This document shows positions 5,974 to 10,285 of a stretch of DNA of 10,285 bases, one piece after another (the first letter of the stretch is position 1; the number at the start of each line of letters is the position of its first letter). The stretch spans positions 1 to 10,285 of the forward strand of contig JBKPSJ010000198.1 of assembly GCA_046765875.1 (NCBI GenBank), written 5' to 3'. The position numbers and the translations under genes are program-made. Origin of the DNA: DASRHY01 sp046765875 (lineage in GTDB: Bacteria; Actinomycetota; Actinomycetes; Propionibacteriales; Kribbellaceae). Below the pieces are notes generated by a model, which saw only the letters and a program-made list of their open reading frames with translations, ran no database searches and was not told the origin of the DNA.

Positions 5974-7604
5974 AGCGCAGCCGCGACCGCGGCCGTCAGC
6001 CTGGCGTACAGGTCCCGGTGCCCGAATCGGTCCACCCGTACCTCGACGACGTCGATTCCAGCGACCGTTCGCTGTACGGCTGCGGTCAGCTCGTCCGCCG
6101 TACCGGCCAGCGTGTACGGCGTCCTGGTGGCGGCACACAACGCAGCCAGGTCGACGTCGTGCGGCGTACCGTACACGCGCTCGAATCCGGCGGCATCGTG
6201 CTGTTCGAGCAACGAGAAGATGCCGCCGCCGTTGTCGTTCAGCACCACGATGCGCAGGTCCGGACGCGGCTCGTCCGGACCGAGGACCAGGCCGTTCGCG
6301 TCGTGCAGGAAGGTCAGGTCGCCGACCAGCGCGTACGTCGGGCCGGCGTTCACCAGTGCCGCGCCGACCGCGGTCGACACCGTGCCGTCGATGCCGGCCA
6401 GGCCGCGGTTCGCCATCGTACGGATCGGGACGACCGGAGCGAGATCGAGATCGCGGACCGGGTTCGACGAACCGACCACGAGCATGTCGTCGGCACCGAT
6501 CGACTCGGCCAGCAGCGCCGCGACCGCGGGCCCGTTCAACGGTCCCTCGGCCAGCACCTTCGCGATCGCCGGGCGGGCGAGTTCGTCGGCCTGCCGCCAC
6601 CGGTCCAGCCAGTCGGTGGCGTCCGCTCCGGTCACCTCGACAGCCGGTACGACCGATGTCGCCCGGCGTCCGGCATCCGGCCACCGCGCGGACGGCGAGA
6701 CCACGACGAGCTCGACGTCGTCACCTGACAGCAGCCGGGTCACCGGCCGGGACAGGGTCGGATGGCCGAAGACCAGCACCCGCGCGATCTGCCCGGCCAG
6801 TTCGGTTGCTTCCAGCAACAACCGGTAGGACGGGATCACCGACAGGCCGAGCCGGGACCGGCTGGAGGGCTCGGCGAACAGCGGCCAACGGCCGGACTCG
6901 GCGGCGAGCCGGGCCGCCTGCGAAGCGCCGTCACCGGCGACGACGACGGTCCGCGGGCCGGGCTGGATCGCCGCGGCCGGCGCGACCGCCGGGTGCACCG
7001 TCGTCCACGGACCGTCGCGGGACACCAGCGGCTCGGGCCAGGAGCCGGTCCCGTCCGGGACCAGCGGCTCGGCCAGCGCACAGTTCAGGTGCACCGGACC
7101 CGGATCCGCAGTCCGGTCGCCGCGGGCGGTCGAGACCGACCGGGCCACCAGTGAGCGCCAGTACACCACTTGACCGAGCCGCTCGGACGGCGTACCGACC
7201 TCGTGGAAGAACCGGACCGCCGAGCCGAACACCTTGACCTGGTCGGTGGTCTGGTTGGCCCCGGTCGCGCGCAGTTCGGGTGGCCGGTCGGCGCTCAGCA
7301 CCAGCAGCGGCAGGCCCGCGTGCGACGCCTCGAGCACGGCCGGGTGCAGGTTCGCCACCGCGGTGCCCGAAGTGGTGACGACGGGTACCGGCAGGCCGGA
7401 GCCGCGGATCAGCCCGATCGCCAGGAACCCGGCCGACCGTTCGTCGATCCGGACGTGCAGCCGCAACCGCCCGGCCCGGTCGGCCTCGGCCAGCGCCAGT
7501 GCGAGCGGTCCGCTGCGCGAGCCCGGCGCGAGCACGGCCTCGCGAATGCCGCACCGGACCAGCTCGTCGGCCACGACCGTGGCGAACGCAGTGGACGGGT
7601 TCAT
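5970..7604 (-). CDS. menD: 2-succinyl-5-enolpyruvyl-6-hydroxy-3-cyclohexene-1-carboxylate (SEPHCHC) synthase MenD
   Basis: MenD is a cytoplasmic thiamine-diphosphate enzyme that adds a succinic-semialdehyde unit from 2-oxoglutarate to isochorismate, the first committed step of classical menaquinone synthesis. The 544-aa product has the full three-domain length. Visible motifs are APGSRSGPLALAL (26-38), the cofactor-activating E55 in DERSAGF, SADRPPELRATGANQTTDQ (104-122), RGLAGIDGT (400-408), and the ThDP/metal-binding stretch GDLTFLHD (428-435) to NDNGGGIF (456-463). Residues G97 and H281 stand where I place two arginines of the mycobacterial DHNA feedback site (see findings). The start is ATG 7604; it has no useful Shine-Dalgarno site, but CATGCT lies six bases upstream and could make a leaderless mRNA. 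It follows the serpin gene by 18 bp on the same strand, and menC and menE lie beyond. The assignment is secure. Confidence 0.96.
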   Translation of the reverse strand: MNPSTAFATVVADELVRCGIREAVLAPGSRSGPLALALAEADRAGRLRLHVRIDERSAGFLAIGLIRGSGLPVPVVTTSGTAVANLHPAVLEASHAGLPLLVLSADRPPELRATGANQTTDQVKVFGSAVRFFHEVGTPSERLGQVVYWRSLVARSVSTARGDRTADPGPVHLNCALAEPLVPDGTGSWPEPLVSRDGPWTTVHPAVAPAAAIQPGPRTVVVAGDGASQAARLAAESGRWPLFAEPSSRSRLGLSVIPSYRLLLEATELAGQIARVLVFGHPTLSRPVTRLLSGDDVELVVVSPSARWPDAGRRATSVVPAVEVTGADATDWLDRWRQADELARPAIAKVLAEGPLNGPAVAALLAESIGADDMLVVGSSNPVRDLDLAPVVPIRTMANRGLAGIDGTVSTAVGAALVNAGPTYALVGDLTFLHDANGLVLGPDEPRPDLRIVVLNDNGGGIFSLLEQHDAAGFERVYGTPHDVDLAALCAATRTPYTLAGTADELTAAVQRTVAGIDVVEVRVDRFGHRDLYARLTAAVAAAL

Positions 7605-7610
7605 GCCTTG

Positions 7611-7616
7611 AGCATG
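7611..7616 (-). promoter_or_regulatory. Candidate -10 box for an internal menD promoter
   Basis: On the minus strand CATGCT lies six bases before the menD ATG, in the 18-bp gap after the serpin stop codon. It resembles the CATGGT box of the oxidoreductase promoter. The menD start lacks a good ribosome site, which would suit a leaderless transcript. No -35 could be identified with confidence in the serpin coding sequence, so this is weak. Confidence 0.25.
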
Positions 7617-7622
7617 CCAGGC

Positions 7623-8858
7623 TCACCCCTGGGCGGCCGGGTCGGTCACCTGCCCGGTGAAGACCGGCGTACCGGTTGGCTTGTGCACGATCACGAACGC
7701 GAACGGGTGATCGGCGCGGACCGCCGCCTGTGTCACCAAGGCTGACGACATCTCGACGGAGACACCGGTGACCGCGGCGGCCTCCGTACCGGCCTCGTCG
7801 ACCGTGATGTTCGCGCGGTGGATCGCCTGGCCGACGTACAGCTGGCCCTTCTCCAGCGCTATGCCACTGAGATCCGCGCGACGATCGGCGAACGCGAGGG
7901 TCATCCCGAGCCGCTGGAGCGCGGAGTTCAGCTGGATATCGGTCCCGAAGTCCCAGCGCGGCAGCGCAACGTCGACCGCTGTCGGCGTCAGACGGCTGCG
8001 GACCGACTGCAGCACCTGCGGTGTCAACAGGTCGACCGGAGCCGTCCTGCCGGTCGGTACGAGCACCCACATCGCGAGCTCGCTGTCGGCGTACGGCAGC
8101 TCGACCGCCTGCCAGCCGTTGCCGGCGGCGTACCGAAACCTGTTCTCAACATGCATCATCGGCGTCCGGACGTTGCCCGAGGGCCGGTGGAACACCTCGT
8201 CGGCGGTCGCGGAGGGATCGAACGGCATGGCCCAGGCCGCCTTCAGGTGAATTGCGTTCGCGAGCACCACCTTGGTGTTCGGATCCAGCGAATCGAACAG
8301 CTTCTGGATGCGGTTCTTCGTCTGCACCCGGACCCACTCGTTGATCGGACCGGTTGCTCGATCGCCGGCGAAGTCGACCGGCCGGGCTCCGGCGCCATAC
8401 TGCTCTGCGAGTATCCGCAGGAACTGCTCGCGGAGGTCGGTCCCGCGCTGCACGAACAGCGCGTTCGCGATCGACAGTTCCTTGGCCGTCGGCGGGTCGA
8501 CCCGCTGCAGCAGCGCGTTGAGAGCCTCGTGAGTCCCCTGGCCGCCCGGGAAGTGCATCACCCGTTCGATCTGCGCGGCGGTCTCGCCACGGGCGCCGGC
8601 GTCGAGCATGCCGAACGCGTACGCCATCGACAGCGGCGATATCACCGCATTCTTGTCACCGGCCGTACTCCGCATCAGGTCCTGCCCGAAGGCGTCGAGC
8701 CCGGTCACCGCCGCCGCGACCGGCGCGCTACTGCTCGGCTGGGACCGGGATACATCCTTGGCCATCACAACGACGCCGTCGCCCGTGGCGGTCGACGTAC
8801 CGCCGCACCCCGCTACCAACGCCAGCGGCACCGCGGCCGCGATCCAGCTCCTCCGCAT
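7623..8858 (-). CDS. Serpin family protein, predicted lipoprotein
   Basis: Serpins are serine- or cysteine-protease inhibitors that trap the enzyme by inserting their cleaved reactive loop into a beta sheet. The 411-aa product starts at ATG 8858, preceded six bases upstream by a strong AGGAGGG (8865-8871). Residues 1-17 form a signal peptide ending in a lipobox VAG-C18, so it is probably anchored to the outer face of the membrane; a low-complexity linker runs to about 50. The serpin body follows: NAVISPLSMAYAFGMLDAG (70-88), FVQRGTDLREQF (135-146), the breach and shutter region, and near the C-terminus the hinge VDEAGTEAAAVT (353-364), then HPFAFVIVHKPTGTPVFTGQ (384-403). The hinge has the small residues that inhibitory serpins need. 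The reactive loop is about three residues longer than in alpha-1-antitrypsin, so P1 is uncertain (371-374: Ser, Ser, Ala, Leu). It lies between menC (38 bp) and menD (18 bp). Its target is unknown. Confidence 0.93.
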   Translation of the reverse strand: MRRSWIAAAVPLALVAGCGGTSTATGDGVVVMAKDVSRSQPSSSAPVAAAVTGLDAFGQDLMRSTAGDKNAVISPLSMAYAFGMLDAGARGETAAQIERVMHFPGGQGTHEALNALLQRVDPPTAKELSIANALFVQRGTDLREQFLRILAEQYGAGARPVDFAGDRATGPINEWVRVQTKNRIQKLFDSLDPNTKVVLANAIHLKAAWAMPFDPSATADEVFHRPSGNVRTPMMHVENRFRYAAGNGWQAVELPYADSELAMWVLVPTGRTAPVDLLTPQVLQSVRSRLTPTAVDVALPRWDFGTDIQLNSALQRLGMTLAFADRRADLSGIALEKGQLYVGQAIHRANITVDEAGTEAAAVTGVSVEMSSALVTQAAVRADHPFAFVIVHKPTGTPVFTGQVTDPAAQG

Positions 8859-8864
8859 GGTCAG

Positions 8865-8871
8865 CCCTCCT
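8865..8871 (-). promoter_or_regulatory. Strong ribosome-binding site of the serpin gene
   Basis: AGGAGGG on the minus strand, six bases before ATG 8858. It is by far the best ribosome site in the leftward gene series (menC, menD have weak ones) and settles the serpin start against an open frame that runs on into menC. Confidence 0.8.
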
Positions 8872-8896
8872 ACAGAGGGACACGCCCAAGCGGGTG

Positions 8897-9826
8897 TTAT
8901 TCGTTGCGTTTCAGTTGTGTCACACGCGCCAGCCGGTCGGTCCACCAGGCGGATTCGGTCCGGGACGCGGCCAGCAGATCGGGATCGGGTTCCGGCCGTA
9001 CGACGGGGAGCACACCGTCGACCGGCAGCAGCGGCTCGGCCACCACATCTCGCTCGAACATCGCGACCGTCGCCAGCCCGCACGCATACGGCAACTCAGG
9101 CAGCGCGGCGGCCAGTGCCACACCGGCGGCGATCCCGATCGAGGTCTCCAGAGCGGACGACACCACTACCGGCAATCCGATCCGTTCGGCGATCTCCAGG
9201 CAGGCCCGGACCCCGCCGAGCGGCTGCACCTTGAGCACGGCCACGTCGGCCGCATCCAGCTCACGAACACGGTACGGATCCTCGGCCCGCCGGATCGACT
9301 CGTCCGCCGCCACCGGTACGCCAGTCCGCCGCCGGACCGCAGCCAGTTCCTCGACGGTCCGGCAGGGCTGCTCGGCATACTCCAGGTCGTAAGCCCGCAA
9401 CTTCGTCAGCGCGTCGACGGCGTCGTCGACCGACCAGCCGCCATTGGCATCGACGCGGATCCGCCCTCGTGGGCCGAGAGTGTTTCGGACTGCGGCCACC
9501 CGGTCGAGGTCGTCGGCCAGGGACTGGCCTGGCTCGGCCACCTTGACCTTGGCCGTCGTACAGCCTGATCGCCTGACGATCTCGGCTGCACGATCGGGAT
9601 CGACCGCGGGCACCGTGCAGTTGACCGGCACGCTGTCGCGTACGGGCTCCGGCCAGCCAACCTCGGCCGCCTCGTGCGCCGCACGCAACCAAGGCACGCA
9701 GGTCGGGTCGTCGTACTCCGCGAAGGGACTCCACTCGGCCCAGCCGGCCGGCCCCTCGAACAGCATGCCCTCCCGACGAGTGATGCCGCGGAACTTGGTG
9801 CGCAGCCGTAGCGAGTAGACGATCAT
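8897..9826 (-). CDS. menC: o-Succinylbenzoate synthase MenC
   Basis: MenC is an enolase-superfamily enzyme that dehydrates SHCHC to o-succinylbenzoate, the aromatic intermediate of menaquinone synthesis. The 309-aa product shows the superfamily's active site in order: K93 and K95 (KVK, general acid/base side), the metal ligands D126 (RVDANGGW), E152 (EYAEQP) and D175 (AADES), and K199 (LKVQP) on the opposite side of the barrel, then SSALETSIG (223-231). The length fits the short actinobacterial MenC type. ATG 9826 overlaps the menE stop by 4 bp (ATGA), so translation is probably coupled; there is no strong Shine-Dalgarno site. Although some relatives of this fold also racemise N-acylamino acids, the menD and menE context makes the o-succinylbenzoate role nearly certain. 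Confidence 0.95.
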   Translation of the reverse strand: MIVYSLRLRTKFRGITRREGMLFEGPAGWAEWSPFAEYDDPTCVPWLRAAHEAAEVGWPEPVRDSVPVNCTVPAVDPDRAAEIVRRSGCTTAKVKVAEPGQSLADDLDRVAAVRNTLGPRGRIRVDANGGWSVDDAVDALTKLRAYDLEYAEQPCRTVEELAAVRRRTGVPVAADESIRRAEDPYRVRELDAADVAVLKVQPLGGVRACLEIAERIGLPVVVSSALETSIGIAAGVALAAALPELPYACGLATVAMFERDVVAEPLLPVDGVLPVVRPEPDPDLLAASRTESAWWTDRLARVTQLKRNE

Positions 9827-10285
9827 CCGAGCAGGGCCTGGCGGTCGACCTTGCCGGAGGCAAGCATCGGCAGCGAATCGAGCACAACGACTTCTCGCGG
9901 TGCCCAGGTTCGCGGAAGCGTCTCGGCCACGAAGTCGCGCAGCCCGGCGAGGTCGACGTCGCCGACGACGAACGCGATCACGCGCGACCCCCACTCCGGA
10001 TCGGGTACGCCGACCACCTCCGCCTCGGTCACGCCCGGGTAGTCCAGCACTCTGGCCTGTACGGCAGGCAGGGCGACGTTCACTCCGCCGGAAACGACGA
10101 CGTCGTCCATCCGGCCGAGTACCTCCAGCCGGCCACCGGTGATCCGGCCGGCATCCTGCGTGACGAAACGCCCGTCCCGCAAGGCTTCCGCGGTCAGGCC
10201 GGGCCGCAGCCGATACCCGTCGAACAGGGTCGGGCCGCCGATGGCGATCCGCCGGTCGACGATATCCACCTCGACGCCGTCCAGC
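9823..10285 (-). CDS. menE: o-Succinylbenzoate-CoA ligase MenE, C-terminal part
   Basis: MenE is an ANL-superfamily adenylating enzyme that makes o-succinylbenzoyl-CoA, the substrate of MenB. Only the last 154 or so codons are in the window; the frame is open through the right edge and the residues before the first GTG (LDGVE) continue the family pattern. Visible parts are IAIGGPTLFDGYR, the hinge motif GRMDDVVVSGGVNV that starts the mobile C-terminal domain, and the catalytic lysine motif SGKVDRQAL near the end. The stop TGA at 9825-9823 overlaps menC by 4 bp. MenE, MenC and MenD thus form consecutive pathway steps read from right to left here. Confidence 0.93.
   Translation of the reverse strand, partial: LDGVEVDIVDRRIAIGGPTLFDGYRLRPGLTAEALRDGRFVTQDAGRITGGRLEVLGRMDDVVVSGGVNVALPAVQARVLDYPGVTEAEVVGVPDPEWGSRVIAFVVGDVDLAGLRDFVAETLPRTWAPREVVVLDSLPMLASGKVDRQALLG

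Noticed and set aside
5980..5993. Short hairpin GCCGC-gacc-GCGGC at the tetR/menD convergence
   Set aside because: It lies inside the alanine-rich last codons of menD, has only a 5-bp stem, and is expected by chance in such GC-rich coding sequence.
6931..8070. 379-codon minus-strand frame overlapping menD and serpin in another phase
   Set aside because: It spans the junction of two real genes and reads as Arg/Gly-rich low-complexity sequence.
8881..8897. Weak dyad between menC and the serpin gene, considered as a terminator
   Set aside because: Only three G-C pairs are uninterrupted, and the flanking pairs fail on the transcribed strand, so it does not argue against co-transcription.
7818..9392. 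524-codon plus-strand frame across the serpin and menC genes
   Set aside because: It runs antisense to two genes with secure family motifs, and its product has shadow-frame composition.

Overview
The window is high-GC DNA (strong G/C bias at third codon positions, several start codons with weak Shine-Dalgarno sites) carrying nine or ten tightly packed genes. Gene content points to a Gram-positive actinobacterium: a menaquinone (vitamin K2) branch, a deazaflavin (F420)-type oxidoreductase family member, a polyprenol-phosphomannose-dependent GT-C mannosyltransferase, a DrrAB-type exporter and a lipoprotein serpin. The style resembles Nocardioidaceae such as Kribbella, but that placement is an impression, not a computed result.

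Left part (1-3573, + strand): the 3' end of a gene that may be a PadR-type regulator; a short AT-richer gap with an imperfect palindrome; then an overlapping ABC-transporter pair (ATPase and permease, ATGA overlap). A very strong hairpin closes this unit. It is followed by an MptB-like mannosyltransferase that probably starts at 2131, and by a second terminator-like hairpin.

Middle (3711-5973): a conserved-looking helical hypothetical protein (+) converges on a small F420-type nitroreductase-family protein (-), with a hairpin between them. That oxidoreductase is divergent from a TetR regulator with a WHG-type C-terminal domain. The 129-bp region between the two holds two copies of GAGCANNGCTCTCG that flank a good leftward TTGACA promoter, so the TetR protein probably represses the oxidoreductase and possibly itself.

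Right part (5970-10285, - strand): menE (partial), menC, a serpin lipoprotein gene and menD, all transcribed leftward with gaps of -4, 38 and 18 bp, so they look like one operon. MenD, MenC and MenE together turn isochorismate into o-succinylbenzoyl-CoA, the precursor of the naphthoquinone ring. The serpin in the middle has no known role in this pathway.

Most of the window is ordinary core or near-core actinobacterial DNA. The points most worth a second look are the serpin lipoprotein embedded in the men operon with its lengthened reactive loop, the MenD that seems to lack two of the three arginines of the mycobacterial DHNA allosteric site, and the paired operator in the tetR/oxidoreductase divergent region. 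I see no tRNA, rRNA, CRISPR array, insertion sequence or phage gene.
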